Shown: piece after piece, positions 39,896 through 50,190 of the stretch
Layout of the letters: every line of letters begins with the position of its first letter
How positions within the stretch are numbered: position 1 is the stretch's first letter
Source: Opitutaceae bacterium TAV5
GTDB lineage: Bacteria; Verrucomicrobiota; Verrucomicrobiia; Opitutales; Opitutaceae
Direction of reading: 5' to 3'
Assembly: GCA_000242935.3 (NCBI GenBank)
Contig: CP007053.1
Location: 6,991,001-7,055,000, forward strand
Length of the DNA: 64,000 bases
Notes under the pieces: model-generated
The model's database searches: none
Seen by the model: the letters and a program-made list of their open reading frames with translations, nothing else
What the model was told of the DNA's origin: nothing
Position numbers and translations under genes: made by a program

Positions 39896-42343
39896 CTAAT
39901 CCACGGTAATCGCATACAGTTTCCAGATAGCACCCACTCGCCCGAGTATCCGGCAGGAGCCGGTATCGAACATGATGGGCACCGACAACCCGGATCCTGA
40001 CAGAGAAAAACCTGGAGGAGCGATCATCTCGGCAAACTCCACCGGCTCCGTACTGCCGCGTGTGACGGTGTACGACGGTCCGTTCACGTAAGCGCCCAGA
40101 GCTTCTCCTGTGACGGTGACAAACACCGGAGCGCCCGTGGCGGAAACCTGCTTGCCTGATGTCCCGATGTCCACCGGATGCCCATACAAATCCCGGGCGG
40201 CAGTCGCCGCATCCGGCAGATTTGTCACCCGGGTCGCGCCGGTCTTCGTCCAGAGCGCCAACAAGGTCCTGCCCGATCCGGTGGCCGTGAATACCCGCAG
40301 ATCCGCGCCGAGGTACAGATAGCGCCTCTGTCCGGTGCAGGCGGCCACCTCCCGCGCGGCGCGCGCATAGCTGGCGAAAGGCAGGCGAGGCGTGAAGTCC
40401 GGATTCAGGAACGAATAATGGTCCAGTCCGCCACCGCTGAGATGCCGAAGACAAAAGCTCTGGGCTGCTTCGATCTGATAGTCGTCCGCCCGCGACAACA
40501 ACAGCAGCCAGGCACGCGCTGTATAGTTGGCATGATCCGTCTCCGAAACCGCAGGCTGCCAGTCGCCCGGATTCCCCGACTGCCAGCCGAACTCGGTGAA
40601 ATACACCGGCAGCGAACCGGCTCCGATGCTCACCAGATAATCCCTGAATCCATCGAGTCTCGTCAAAAACTGGTCTTCGGGCGCCGAACCGTTTCCGTAA
40701 GCGTGCATCGAAATACCATCGAGACTGGCGACGACGTTTTGCACACGGAGCAGGTCGTCCAGCATGAGATATTTGTTGGCGAAACCATAGCTCGAATCCG
40801 GACTCGTATCAGGATCCGGATACGCCGGAGTCGAGAGATGGGCAAAAACCGGCCCGATCAACTTGAGATCCCGTCCGACATCCTCGGCATTCACGTCGTC
40901 CACCACCTCCCTTATCGCCTTGATGTAGTCTCCAAGCTGGGCCCAGGTACCGCCCCAGTTTCCCCACTCGAGCTCGTTGCCAGTCTCGACGTAGTGAACG
41001 AACGAAGGCAAATCCGTCAGCACCCACTTGAGCATCGCCTTGAATTGCGCGCGGTCGTTGAAATACTCCCACTGTTTTCGATTGGTTGAATCCTTTCCCG
41101 TCGGCAGCAATTCATCGGGGATGCCATCGAGGCAGGCGATCCACTCCTGATCGACGGACTCCGGGAGATAGAGCATCGAATTGGTGAAGGAGGAACTGCC
41201 GGACAACCATTCACTCCTGGCGTTGTTGGATGAACCGGTGTATCTGAATGTCGTGCCCGAGCTGATCACGTTCCTGAAATGAATGAAGTAACGATTCCAT
41301 CGGGAGCCGGCTGCCTCCGCCAGCGGGTTATCGGAATTGACGCTGAAAACGCCAAAGGGAGAGACTGTGGCGACGGGAGACCCGATGATGGCCGCAGTCC
41401 ATGTTTTTACAACCGGACTTCCGCCGGCAGGGGTAATGGTGGCCTGAACCGTATAATGTCCCTTCTCGAGAAACCCGACCTGCAGTTTCTTGCTCGTCAG
41501 AGCGGTCACGGTGGCCTGTGTCGATGAAGCGGCGCTGCCCGCATGATCGAGAACGCTCACATTGATCGATGCGGTTCGCGGATCATAAAGCTCGACGGTC
41601 ATCATGCCGTTATCGGCCTCGAAAACATTCCCGGTTTGTCCTGAACTCGCCTCTACCAGATAATCGTCATTCGCATCGAGGGCAGTCACAGACACGTTAT
41701 CCAGCCAGACCACGCCGTTGGCGTTGGTGCCGTCCATCACGTATACGTAAACGAACAAACGCGTCGTGTCGTCCCGCAACCAGGCAATTTTCTCGAATTG
41801 TACCCATTGTCGTGACGCAGGCACTTCGAGAAAATTTTCCCTGTCCATCACCCAGTGGGACACGCCATCATCCGTCTGCTCCAGGACACGGATGACCAGA
41901 TCGCCTGCGGCAAGAGCTTCCGAGCGGATGCCCAGGCTCACATGGATGCGGCGCGGTACCGGTGGCGTTGTCGCCACCGCCACCGGAATCAGGCTCTGAT
42001 TGCGAATATAGCGGGCGCCCGTATCGGTTCCTGTCATCACAAACTGGAGACAATTTCTTCCTTCCTGCACCGGGAGAATATCATCGTTGCCCACCTGCGT
42101 AATCCCGGCGTTCGCCCCCGATACAATCCACCCGGATATGGACGCCGGGGTTTCGAAGCCATAAGTTGCCAGCGATGTATCCGCCCAAACCCGGCCCGTG
42201 ATGCCGAGGCAGAGCAATAACAGACAATGCAGAGGCCTCCGAAGGCAGGCATCGATAACAGGGACAGGGGCAATCCGGCTGGACGGGCTGGCCTTGAATG
42301 CAAGGTCGCGCGGCATGTATTCGGAATTTTGACGGGTTTTCAT
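39896..42343 (-). CDS. Secreted clan GH-A glycosidase with N-terminal carbohydrate-binding-like domain
   Basis: 815 residues from the ATG at 42343; an upstream in-frame ATG adds 17 residues. A long basic start is followed by a signal helix (HCLLLLCLGITGRVWA). Residues about 55-215 are a jelly-roll domain (TYGFETPASISGWIVSGANAG, VWLDNVSVTALDAN). The (beta/alpha)8 domain carries a probable acid/base E in SFVHYVETGNELEWGNW and nucleophile E in LPVYFTEFGWQSG, the clan GH-A spacing. The family (GH39, GH5 or unclassified) is undecided. It lies between the SGNH esterase and the large GH of locus B, all on one strand. Confidence 0.85.
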   Translation of the reverse strand: MKTRQNSEYMPRDLAFKASPSSRIAPVPVIDACLRRPLHCLLLLCLGITGRVWADTSLATYGFETPASISGWIVSGANAGITQVGNDDILPVQEGRNCLQFVMTGTDTGARYIRNQSLIPVAVATTPPVPRRIHVSLGIRSEALAAGDLVIRVLEQTDDGVSHWVMDRENFLEVPASRQWVQFEKIAWLRDDTTRLFVYVYVMDGTNANGVVWLDNVSVTALDANDDYLVEASSGQTGNVFEADNGMMTVELYDPRTASINVSVLDHAGSAASSTQATVTALTSKKLQVGFLEKGHYTVQATITPAGGSPVVKTWTAAIIGSPVATVSPFGVFSVNSDNPLAEAAGSRWNRYFIHFRNVISSGTTFRYTGSSNNARSEWLSGSSSFTNSMLYLPESVDQEWIACLDGIPDELLPTGKDSTNRKQWEYFNDRAQFKAMLKWVLTDLPSFVHYVETGNELEWGNWGGTWAQLGDYIKAIREVVDDVNAEDVGRDLKLIGPVFAHLSTPAYPDPDTSPDSSYGFANKYLMLDDLLRVQNVVASLDGISMHAYGNGSAPEDQFLTRLDGFRDYLVSIGAGSLPVYFTEFGWQSGNPGDWQPAVSETDHANYTARAWLLLLSRADDYQIEAAQSFCLRHLSGGGLDHYSFLNPDFTPRLPFASYARAAREVAACTGQRRYLYLGADLRVFTATGSGRTLLALWTKTGATRVTNLPDAATAARDLYGHPVDIGTSGKQVSATGAPVFVTVTGEALGAYVNGPSYTVTRGSTEPVEFAEMIAPPGFSLSGSGLSVPIMFDTGSCRILGRVGAIWKLYAITVD

Positions 42344-42487
42344 ACAAAAGCGGGGTTCGGACGGAATCGCGGGGCACGGTTCTGCCGGCTGCATCAGTCC
42401 CCCGCCCTCGCAAGAAATCGCAAGGCAGGATGATGCATTCAGGGAATCGAAAAACAGATCAAGGCAAGGAACGCTGTGCTGAAAAAA

Positions 42488-45400
42488 TCAGGGGACCACC
42501 AGGCCATAACCGGAGGTGTCGACATTGTTGGTGGCCGAGCCGAAAAGAATGATCTGGCTCTTGCGCTGGTCGGCACGCGAAGGATGGGCGTCTGCGGGAA
42601 AGGGTGCGTCCACCGCCACATCGAAGCCGAAGGCACGTGTCGGCCCTCCGGTAGCCGGGTCGAGCGGGAGACCGGTGGAGGTCCACGGAATGCGGAAGGC
42701 AACGCGGTAGCCACCGGCACGCGGAGCACCGAAGGCCGTAGTTTTTTCAAGGATACCATGTTGTTTTGAGGCGTTCCAGATTTCGACCGTATCGCCGGGC
42801 TGGAGCGCGGGGCGGAGCACGACCTGATAAACGCCTTTGCCGTAGGCGGGCGTGGTCGTGGACTGCGCGGGCGGACGGAAATCGAAAAACAGTTCAACCA
42901 CCGAACCGCGCACGTCGGGCCAGCGGCGGGGATGGCGGGCATGGGCATCGGTGACGTCTATATAAACGAGCAATCCATCGCGGTCGCCGCCGAGTCTTGC
43001 GCGGGCGGAGAGTTCGGCGGGACCAGCCCAGAATTGTTCTTCCTGGATCGAGGTGAGCCTGGGCGGACGACCGATGGCCACCTGGTCGGGCATGTCGATG
43101 CGGAGATCGCCATTTGCCGGTTGCCATGCGGCAAGGGCGGCGAGGGAAACTTCGCCTGAGGTTTGGGAAAAATTGGCTGGCAGCGGCGAGAGGCGTGCGG
43201 TTGGCCGGGCTTCGAGCACAACGGGAAACGTGAAACGCGTGCCATCGGCGAGACGCGTAACGGCGTCGATGACAAAGCTGCGCTGGCTGGCGTCCGGGAT
43301 TGCGCCGGGAGCGGCGGGGGCAATGGCGGTGAAGGCGAGCTGGGTGCGCTTGCCGGGAGCGAGATTGAACGCAAGCGAGGCGGGTTCGAAGCGCCATCCT
43401 TGTTGCGGGGGGAGTTCCACCCGGTCGGCCCAGGATTGGGCACGGTCACGATTGACAAGCGTAAAGCTGACGGCGGTGCGTCCGGGCTCGCCGGTTTCCA
43501 GACGCAGGTTGATGACGGGAGAGGACATCACGCGGATGCCGGGGCGTGCGGTGTGCAGGTAAACGGGTTCGTCGCCGAGTTCGATGGCATGGAGGTTTCC
43601 GTCGAGATAGCGGGTTTGTCCAAAAAGGGTAACAAGTTCGGCGCGGGGCGTGGTGACAGTCGCGGCGGTTTCGATGAGCACGCTGCGTTTGCCCATGCCC
43701 GACCAGAGGACGGCAACTTCACCCCCATTGGCTTTGGGGAAGACTGCTCCAAGAACGCCGGCGTTGTCGATGGCGCGGCCTTGCTGGTGGAGCGCCCCTT
43801 CGAGTTGCGCGGCGAGGACGCCGATGGCGAGCGTGTGCCGGCTGGGTGTACGGATGCCGTCCTTGGTGGCGGAGATGAGGGCGAAGCCGCCGTCACCGGA
43901 ACCGGACGCTGCCTGCTCGGCCCAGTTCGCGGCGGGCCAGTGGAGGTTCCAGCCGAAGAAGGTGAAGCGTTCGGCTCCCGCGAGGAAGTTCCAGGTGGCG
44001 TTGCGGACGATGGAGAGCGCGCCTTCGCGTTCAGAGAGAGCGTAATTGGGCCAGCCGCGGGCAACGGCAAGGCCGGGATGTCCCTGGCGGATGAGTTCGG
44101 CAAGACGGGCGTCGGGGATGGGGCGGTCGACCTCCTCGCGAAGAGCAACGTAGGTACCGGTTTCGGAGTTGAGAATGGGGAGGTTGGGGTGGCCGCTTTT
44201 TGCAATGATGTCGCGCACCTCGCCGAGTTTTTGCGGGAGATTGGCGGCTTCGGGAAGTTGCGGGGTAACGTAGGTGTGGATCGAGACGGCGTCCATGTAT
44301 CGGGCTCCACCGTCCTTGAAGACCTCTCGCATCCAGGGGACGAAGTTGCCGGTGCCGCAAATGCCGTAAACGCGGGCGGAGGGATCGACAGCGTGGACTT
44401 CCTCGAACACGGCCTGCGCGATGGGTACATAGTCGGCAGGCGGGATACCGTTGTCGCCGCCGGCGTTGGGTTCGTTTTCAACTTCGTAGTGGAGGACGCG
44501 TCCTTGGTAACGAGTGGCGAGGGCGCGGACGAACTGGCGGTAACGGGCAAGGTTCGGGTACCCGCCGCGATCGCCCCACTCGTATTTCTTGAGCTTCTGC
44601 TTGGGGTAGGTACGTTCGCGCATCCAGGGGAGCAAGGGTTCGGACTGGAGGCTGATGTAGGTGGTGAGGTTCTGGCCGAGGAGCCAGTCCACGCGGCGGT
44701 TCCAGTTCCACTCGGCGGGCGGGGTGGCGGGATCAATACCGTAGTCGCCATTGTTGTCGCGGACCCAGGCGGGTCCGACTATGTATCCCCAGTAAGAATA
44801 CACATGGGCGAAATCGATGCCGAGAGCATCGGGCCAGGAACCGAAGTGGTTGTCGTTGGCGTCGTGGAGTCCGAATTTGGGCGTGCCGGCGGGTTCTCCG
44901 GAACGGCGGGCGGCGTGGAAGAAGTGTTTTTCGGTATCGAGCTCGACAACAGCCAGCGCGCCGGAAGGGGAAGGATCGGCAAGGCCGGTGGTGCGGATTT
45001 TCAGATGGTAAACATCACTCGCAAGCGCTTCGGGAAGAGTGACAGGAGCGAGGGTTTCGGAGCGCGGGGGGGCGGTGAGCGTTTGCGTCCAGCGGACGGG
45101 AGCAGTTGCGGCAGGGCCGACTTCGCCGCGGAGGTTGAAATCGATCGAGATGGTGCGGGGCGTGTCGGCGGGGTTGATGAATTGAAGGGTCGGCGTATCG
45201 CGTTTTCCCGGCGCGGTAGTGATGGCATAGGTATCGAATCCATGAAGCCGGATAGCAGGCATGGCAGAAGGGGGAGAATGGGCGAGTTCGAGAGTTGCGG
45301 CGTATCCATTTTCCCAATCGAGAGAAAGGGTGCCGATGGCAGCGGCGGAGAGGGAAAGCTGGTCGATGTGCCAGGTGGCAAGTTCGAGACGTTTGGGTGC

Positions 45401-45919
45401 AAACCCGCCGGAGAGGGCGAGCGTTACAGGAGGTTGACCGGCAATCTGGCAGATGAGCTGGCCCTGGTTCCAGCGGAGAACAAGGTGTGTCCAGACGTCG
45501 CCCCACGGTTGGCCGAGGGAAATGGTTCCCGATTCCGGATCGGGAGTGAAGTTTTCAAGAACGAGTTGCGGGGAGCGTCCGTCAGCGGCACGGGCAAAGC
45601 GCAGGACGAGTTTGCGGTCGCCATCGATGAGGGTGAGCACGTCCTTGGCAGCGCGGCGGGAGTTGTCGCGGAGGTCGACGGTGAGACCGAAGGTATTGGC
45701 AGGAAATGTGAGGTGAGGCGCGAGGTCGTAGGCAAAAACAGCTTCGATGGGCATGCAGTGTCCTGCGCTGCCTCCGGGGACGGGAGGGACGGCGGGGTGG
45801 AGGGGATTGGCGACAGTGGCGGAATCGGGGTAGAGATGAATGGGAGCAGCCGGAAGGAGGGATTCGAAGAGGAACGCAAGGGCGAAGAATACAGCGGAGG
45901 AGCAGAGGAGGGGTTTCAT
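42488..45919 (-). CDS. Large secreted clan GH-A glycosidase with C-terminal CBM9-like domain
   Basis: 1143 residues from ATG 45919, chosen for its signal peptide (MKPLLCSSAVFFALAFLFESLLPAA). The N-terminal 350 residues are beta-rich. The catalytic barrel has FAHVYSYWGYIVGPAWVRD, acid/base E in RVLHYEVENEPNAGGDNG and nucleophile E in NLPILNSETGTYVALREE. A beta domain follows (about 640-900). The last 220 residues resemble the CBM9/DOMON-like sugar-binding fold (FWAGPAELSARARLGGDRDGLLVYIDVTDAHARHP, GFDVAVDAPFPADAHPSRADQRKSQIIL). The substrate is unknown. Confidence 0.87.
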   Translation of the reverse strand: MKPLLCSSAVFFALAFLFESLLPAAPIHLYPDSATVANPLHPAVPPVPGGSAGHCMPIEAVFAYDLAPHLTFPANTFGLTVDLRDNSRRAAKDVLTLIDGDRKLVLRFARAADGRSPQLVLENFTPDPESGTISLGQPWGDVWTHLVLRWNQGQLICQIAGQPPVTLALSGGFAPKRLELATWHIDQLSLSAAAIGTLSLDWENGYAATLELAHSPPSAMPAIRLHGFDTYAITTAPGKRDTPTLQFINPADTPRTISIDFNLRGEVGPAATAPVRWTQTLTAPPRSETLAPVTLPEALASDVYHLKIRTTGLADPSPSGALAVVELDTEKHFFHAARRSGEPAGTPKFGLHDANDNHFGSWPDALGIDFAHVYSYWGYIVGPAWVRDNNGDYGIDPATPPAEWNWNRRVDWLLGQNLTTYISLQSEPLLPWMRERTYPKQKLKKYEWGDRGGYPNLARYRQFVRALATRYQGRVLHYEVENEPNAGGDNGIPPADYVPIAQAVFEEVHAVDPSARVYGICGTGNFVPWMREVFKDGGARYMDAVSIHTYVTPQLPEAANLPQKLGEVRDIIAKSGHPNLPILNSETGTYVALREEVDRPIPDARLAELIRQGHPGLAVARGWPNYALSEREGALSIVRNATWNFLAGAERFTFFGWNLHWPAANWAEQAASGSGDGGFALISATKDGIRTPSRHTLAIGVLAAQLEGALHQQGRAIDNAGVLGAVFPKANGGEVAVLWSGMGKRSVLIETAATVTTPRAELVTLFGQTRYLDGNLHAIELGDEPVYLHTARPGIRVMSSPVINLRLETGEPGRTAVSFTLVNRDRAQSWADRVELPPQQGWRFEPASLAFNLAPGKRTQLAFTAIAPAAPGAIPDASQRSFVIDAVTRLADGTRFTFPVVLEARPTARLSPLPANFSQTSGEVSLAALAAWQPANGDLRIDMPDQVAIGRPPRLTSIQEEQFWAGPAELSARARLGGDRDGLLVYIDVTDAHARHPRRWPDVRGSVVELFFDFRPPAQSTTTPAYGKGVYQVVLRPALQPGDTVEIWNASKQHGILEKTTAFGAPRAGGYRVAFRIPWTSTGLPLDPATGGPTRAFGFDVAVDAPFPADAHPSRADQRKSQIILFGSATNNVDTSGYGLVVP

Positions 45920-46029
45920 GTAGGACAGGCGGAGCGAGGCGAGCGACGACGTGTTTGCAGGTGTACGGATATAGGGAAAGCGGGAGGGGCTAAAAAAAGG
46001 TGGGATGGGACGTCGGGTCGACCTCCCCA

Positions 46030-46051
46030 GGGCGGCGTCAGGACGCCGCCC
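46030..46051. terminator. GC-rich palindrome, possible terminator
   Basis: GGGCGGCGTC (46030-46039) and GACGCCGCCC (46042-46051) form a ten-base perfect stem, ten bases beyond the stop of the carbohydrate-binding-like gene. No T-run follows on either strand, so it may be a REP-type palindrome instead. Confidence 0.35.
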
Positions 46052-46061
46052 CCGAAGGGGA

Positions 46062-46652
46062 TTATTCGTCGGCCAGGATGAGAATCGCGTCGTCGAAGCG
46101 GGCCTTGATTTCGACATTGGAGCTGATGCCGAGGCGGACGCCGATCCTGGCGGCGTTGTCGGGAGCGGTGGCCTTGAGGGTGACGGTTTGCCAATCGGTG
46201 GTGAATTGTTGCGTGGGCAAGGGCTGGTAGCCGATCCACTTGTTATTCGCATCCAGAAAATAGATACCGATGTCGGTGCCTGCGTAGCCTTTTTTTTCGC
46301 CGGCGGCGAGGCCGGCAGGAATATCTCCCGCGATGCGGACGGTAAGTTCGTAAGTGGAGCCGCCTTCGGCGAGAACTTCCTGCTGCCACCAGACGTGGGC
46401 TTTGACAGGCCCGGAGACCGCCACCATGGCGAAGCGGTTGCCATCGGCGTCGGCATCGCTGCCCCAGGTGATTTTATCGGCGTCGGCACCATGCGCCTTG
46501 AGCGGACTTTGAGGGAAAACCCAGCGGGTGACGCTGCGATCCTTGCCGGATGCGAAGTCGCCGTTCTGGAGGAGATTATTCGGGGTCTGGGCGATGGCGA
46601 CAGACGCGAAAATGAGCGAAAAAAGGGCGGCAAGACTGATGATAATACGCAT
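46062..46652 (-). CDS. Secreted carbohydrate-binding-like jelly-roll protein
   Basis: 196 residues, signal peptide MRIIISLAALFSLIFASVAIAQ. One CBM4/9-type domain: NNLLQNGDFASGKDRSVTRWVFPQSPLK, VKAHVWWQQEVLAEGGSTYELTVRIAGDIPAG, WQTVTLKATAPDNAARIGVRLGISSNVEIKARFDDAILIL. The NGDFASG start and FDDAILIL end are typical. A stand-alone binding module, probably helping the glycosidases of locus B. The start was set by the signal peptide. It lies between the large GH gene and the prepilin-like gene, 13 bp from the latter. Confidence 0.85.
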   Translation of the reverse strand: MRIIISLAALFSLIFASVAIAQTPNNLLQNGDFASGKDRSVTRWVFPQSPLKAHGADADKITWGSDADADGNRFAMVAVSGPVKAHVWWQQEVLAEGGSTYELTVRIAGDIPAGLAAGEKKGYAGTDIGIYFLDANNKWIGYQPLPTQQFTTDWQTVTLKATAPDNAARIGVRLGISSNVEIKARFDDAILILADE

Positions 46653-46665
46653 GGTGGAAAAGGAG

Positions 46666-47358
46666 TCAGGGAGAAGGTTCGTCAAGGGTAAGCGGGGTGT
46701 CGCTCCACTGGAACCCGCGCCAGAAAACGTGATGCGAAATGGAGCTGTAGTAGTCCATCTGGTTCTGGTTCCTGGGAGCGACGTGGCCGTCAATGAATGC
46801 GACATTGACCTTTTCCTTGTGCGGATAAACAAGGGCGGTGTTCATCCAGCGTCCCCCGCCACCGCTGCCGAAGAGGTCCACGAACAAATATGTTTTCGAC
46901 GGGTATTCTATCTGTGAATACTTCGCGCCCACCCTGTCCCAATTGCCTCCGCCGTCGGTGAGGTGAAGGTTGATGCTGTAGCGGATGCGGACGCGGTCTT
47001 CGACGTACCAGGTAGCGGGCGGAGAGGCTTTGTTGGGTTTTTCCACGGGGCACAGGAAGATCGTCTGGTCCACTTCGCCGCTGTTGGGTTTTTTCGCGCT
47101 GATGTAGGGCAGCAAACTGGTTGTCCAGTAGGGAGCGGTATTGTTGACGCGCCAGGGGACAATGGTGTCCTTGTTGTCCCCGGCATAGGCAAGGGAGGCC
47201 AGCGCGAGTTGGCGGAGATTGCTGGCACATTGGGCAGCGCGTGCGGATTCGCGGACTTTGCCGACAGCAGGAATGGTGATCGCCGCAAGGATGCCGATGA
47301 TCGCAATAACGGTGAGGAGTTCGATGAGGGTAAAGGCGGAGGCGGGTTGTTTTTTCAT
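46666..47358 (-). CDS. Prepilin-like protein with canonical H-X9-DG C-terminus (locus B)
   Basis: 230 residues. Short leader MKKQPASA, then [31 protein letters not shown] with E5 of the mature pilin. The globular part has [31 protein letters not shown]. The C-terminus has [22 protein letters not shown], in which H is followed by exactly nine residues and DG, the defining motif of this protein class. It presumably uses the type II secretion or type IV pilus peptidase. It is second gene after the PEP-CTERM gene, as in loci A and C. Confidence 0.9.
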   Translation of the reverse strand: MKKQPASAFTLIELLTVIAIIGILAAITIPAVGKVRESARAAQCASNLRQLALASLAYAGDNKDTIVPWRVNNTAPYWTTSLLPYISAKKPNSGEVDQTIFLCPVEKPNKASPPATWYVEDRVRIRYSINLHLTDGGGNWDRVGAKYSQIEYPSKTYLFVDLFGSGGGGRWMNTALVYPHKEKVNVAFIDGHVAPRNQNQMDYYSSISHHVFWRGFQWSDTPLTLDEPSP

Positions 47359-47425
47359 GGGGAATGGCGGAGGCAGAAAGGGGAGACAAGACGACGCAAT
47401 GCGGGAGCTGGAGCAAGCGCCTGGA

Positions 47426-48325
47426 TCAGCGATGGCACCGGCGGTAGCGCAGGAGGAGAGGAATGAGGCTGGCGGCTCCGATGAGCATGGCAACGGTGGA
47501 AGGTTCGGGGATGTTGGAGGTGACGAGGATGTTGCTCATGTAGGCTTGCGTTGCGCTCTGGCCGCTGAAGGCGGCGATGACGGCTTCGTTAAAGGTAAGG
47601 GTTGTTGCCGTTGTGGTGACGGAGGCGGTGTGGGAAACGGCGTTTTCCCCGGAGCCGCCGGTGATTTCGTAGGTGATGTTCAGGTCGGTCAGATTGTCGG
47701 CCAGCGTGAGGGTGAGTGTGGTCGCATAGATGGTATTGGCCTGAAGGGTAAACCCGCTGTCCTCGATTTTGACCGGGGCCCCTGACCAGTGGTAGAAGGC
47801 GTTCGTGCTGCCTGCCGTCTGGCTTTGGATTTTCACGTCGTTGGCGGAGGCCGAGGCGAGCTTGGTCGCCTTGTAGCCAGCATCGTCGGCGAAATAGTCC
47901 GCATAGGCCGTGGAACTGATCGCATCTGCTGTTATTTGGGTCGCGCCTGAATTGAAGAGGCCGAGCAGAGGGCCGGTGTTGGTCGTGTTGGTAAGTGAGG
48001 TGTAGTAGATTTGTGAGGAAATCCGGATGTAATCGCCTGCTTTGACGAGGGTGACGGGCTTGAAGGCGGCGACGGCGATGCTGTTGCCCCAACTGGACCA
48101 GAATTGCATCGCGTATGAACCTCCGAATGTCGTGTTGGCCGTGATCTCGTTGCCGGCACCGGCAGTTGCAGTCGAATACCATTGCGTGGCGCGACCGGTG
48201 CCGTTGCGGAGGCCATCGGCGAAGGTTTCGTTAATGAGGGTGACCTGGGCCCGGGCGATGGGGGCGCCAAGGACAAACACGCCAAGGATGACGGTGACGA
48301 GGGGAAGTTTTGCGGGTTTTTTCAT
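47426..48325 (-). CDS. PEP-CTERM secreted protein (locus B)
   Basis: 299 residues. Signal peptide [27 protein letters not shown]; beta-sandwich with [47 protein letters not shown] and [10 protein letters not shown]; exosortase signal [29 protein letters not shown]. The LINETFADG...GDYIRIS...LGLFN pattern recurs in the duplicated N-terminal domains of the 1262-residue glycosidase at 51957 and in the locus C PEP-CTERM protein. It is first gene of the minus-strand operon and divergent from the GntR-type regulator. Confidence 0.87.
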   Translation of the reverse strand: MKKPAKLPLVTVILGVFVLGAPIARAQVTLINETFADGLRNGTGRATQWYSTATAGAGNEITANTTFGGSYAMQFWSSWGNSIAVAAFKPVTLVKAGDYIRISSQIYYTSLTNTTNTGPLLGLFNSGATQITADAISSTAYADYFADDAGYKATKLASASANDVKIQSQTAGSTNAFYHWSGAPVKIEDSGFTLQANTIYATTLTLTLADNLTDLNITYEITGGSGENAVSHTASVTTTATTLTFNEAVIAAFSGQSATQAYMSNILVTSNIPEPSTVAMLIGAASLIPLLLRYRRCHR

Positions 48326-48388
48326 GGTAGGACCGGGTTGGATGGAACAGAAAAACGTGACAACGGGGGGGATTTTTTCGAAGCAAAT

Positions 48389-48490
48389 CTGTTATATATC
48401 AATAAGTGAAACAATCCCTCCCTACTATCGTCAAGAGAAATTTTACCTCTGTCTTAATTTAGGAATTGAGATTCCCCCAAAGTATAACAG
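48389..48490. promoter_or_regulatory. Inverted pair CTGTTATA/TATAACAG in the divergent regulator region
   Basis: CTGTTATA at 48389-48396 and TATAACAG at 48483-48490 flank the AT-rich promoter region between the PEP-CTERM gene and the GntR-type regulator. The 86-bp distance suits two operator half-sites or a loop. Weak evidence: one pair only. Confidence 0.25.
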
Positions 48491-48510
48491 TTTTCTGTTT
48501 CATTCGCTCC

Positions 48511-50055
48511 ATGACGCACCAAACCGATCATACCCGCACCATCGCGCATTCGCTGACCGCACGCCGGGCCGCCCGGTCGGGCGCCGTGTCCAGCGGGCCG
48601 GGCAAGCAGCCATTCATCAAGAAGCTGCTCGCGGACTCTGTATCCGAACAACCAGCACATACCCGCCTCCCTCCCATGCGCGAACTGGCTGGATACCTCG
48701 GAGTATCGCTCGTTACGGCGCAGCGGACAGTCACCGATCTGATTGCCGACGGCCTGCTTTACAGCCGGCCACGTGCCGGAGTATTTGTCGCGGATGCCGG
48801 GGAAAACAACGCCGCCCCTGAAAACGGGCAACCCGATGCGGATACGGATGCCGCAAATAATACAGGCAGGCACCGGACAGCGGGACGGAAAACCATCCGG
48901 CGGGGAGCGGCGCAATCGCCCTTCGACAGTTGCTTCCGGTTCGGAACCGAAAGCCATGCGGACTTCCAGCGTCCGCTCTGGGAACAACTGGCAGGGAGTT
49001 TTGGCGAACGGTATCCGCACAACCGCACCGAAATGGTTTTCGTGCCTGACCCCGAAGACTCCGCCCATGAACTTGATGCTTACGAGCGGTTGGGGTGGAA
49101 CATGCAATGGGCGGGGGACGAGGATCATTTGCTCGATCTGCGCAGTTACGCTCCGGCGGAGCTGGCGGCGCGCTGCACGCCCCAAGGGCTGCTGCCGTTG
49201 TACTATCGGACAAACTACCTGTTTTTCAACCGCGAGCTTCTGCAACGATGCGGGGTGCCAGTGCCGGCGTTCCGGACTTTCGAGGGACAGATTGCCTACC
49301 TGCGGGCGGCCGCGCCGCTGCTGGAGAAGCAAGGATTTGATCCGCATCCCGTATCGGTGCAGCAACCGGTAACGCTCATCGGGAACCGTCATCTGCAACT
49401 TTATCTTTCATCCGTGCGCGCAACCACGCCCAAAGCTGGCAGGCACACCGGCGCATATAAAAACTTTCTGGCCGCCGCGCAGGCGGCCATGGAGCTCTGC
49501 CGCCAGAGCCGACGCGGACCCGGCGTCAAAAGTCCCCTGAGCCGAGAAGGGCGCGAAAGCTTCATGAACGGGCAGGCTCCGTTTTTTTTGAGTTACAGTG
49601 TGGACGCGTGGCTGTTTACCGAATCGAAACTGTCATTTCCATTCGAATACGTCCCCTCGCTCTGCACGGATGATTCCCTCTTTCTCTGGCCAATGGTAGG
49701 CGCGATCAACCGCTGGTCGAGACATCCGGCGGAATGCATCCGTTTTCTGACCTATCTTCTCGGCCCGGAAGCGCAGTCCCGGTTCTCCCGGACAGGCAAT
49801 TTTCCGGCATCGCTCAACGTTGGCGACTCACCCGCCATGCCGTGTGATCGCGCATGGCTGGCGAAGGCACTGGCGCACTCGGAGCCATTTCACCTGCCGA
49901 CCCCCGAACTGTTTTATCTGGTGATCAACGTGCTCAACAATGAACTCTGGCACGCGTTGCTCGACCACGTCTCGGTCGAGGAGGCAGTGGAGCAGGCGGC
50001 GCAATTCGGCCAAGCCTACTTGCGCCAGCACACCCAAACATTTCCCTCGCAGTGA
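48511..50055 (+). CDS. GntR-type winged-helix regulator fused to an ABC sugar solute-binding-protein domain
   Basis: 514 residues from ATG 48511. Residues about 30-95 are a GntR winged helix (FIKKLLADSVSEQPAHTRLPPMRELAGYLGVSLVTAQRTVTDLIADGLLYSRPRAGVFVAD). A disordered linker (to about 145) leads to a type II periplasmic-binding fold like sugar solute-binding proteins: SYAPAELAARCTPQGLLPLYYRTNYLFFNRELLQRCGVPVPAFRTFEGQIAYLRAA, FMNGQAPFFLSYSVDAWLF, LTYLLGPEAQSRFSRTGNFPAS. There is no signal peptide, so it is a cytoplasmic sugar sensor. Common GntR sugar regulators carry UTRA or LacI-type sensors instead. It is divergent from the locus B operon. Confidence 0.88.
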   Translation: MTHQTDHTRTIAHSLTARRAARSGAVSSGPGKQPFIKKLLADSVSEQPAHTRLPPMRELAGYLGVSLVTAQRTVTDLIADGLLYSRPRAGVFVADAGENNAAPENGQPDADTDAANNTGRHRTAGRKTIRRGAAQSPFDSCFRFGTESHADFQRPLWEQLAGSFGERYPHNRTEMVFVPDPEDSAHELDAYERLGWNMQWAGDEDHLLDLRSYAPAELAARCTPQGLLPLYYRTNYLFFNRELLQRCGVPVPAFRTFEGQIAYLRAAAPLLEKQGFDPHPVSVQQPVTLIGNRHLQLYLSSVRATTPKAGRHTGAYKNFLAAAQAAMELCRQSRRGPGVKSPLSREGRESFMNGQAPFFLSYSVDAWLFTESKLSFPFEYVPSLCTDDSLFLWPMVGAINRWSRHPAECIRFLTYLLGPEAQSRFSRTGNFPASLNVGDSPAMPCDRAWLAKALAHSEPFHLPTPELFYLVINVLNNELWHALLDHVSVEEAVEQAAQFGQAYLRQHTQTFPSQ

Positions 50056-50190
50056 ATTTTCATCCCGTGAGCATAACCGCCACGCTCCTTCCTGCCCATC
50101 CCGCCACGGCTCTCCCTGTCTCCGACCTGCTGGAACGGTAATTCCTCCCGGGGTGAAGGGGCCGACGAGGGTTTGATGCGGTGATGCGAA

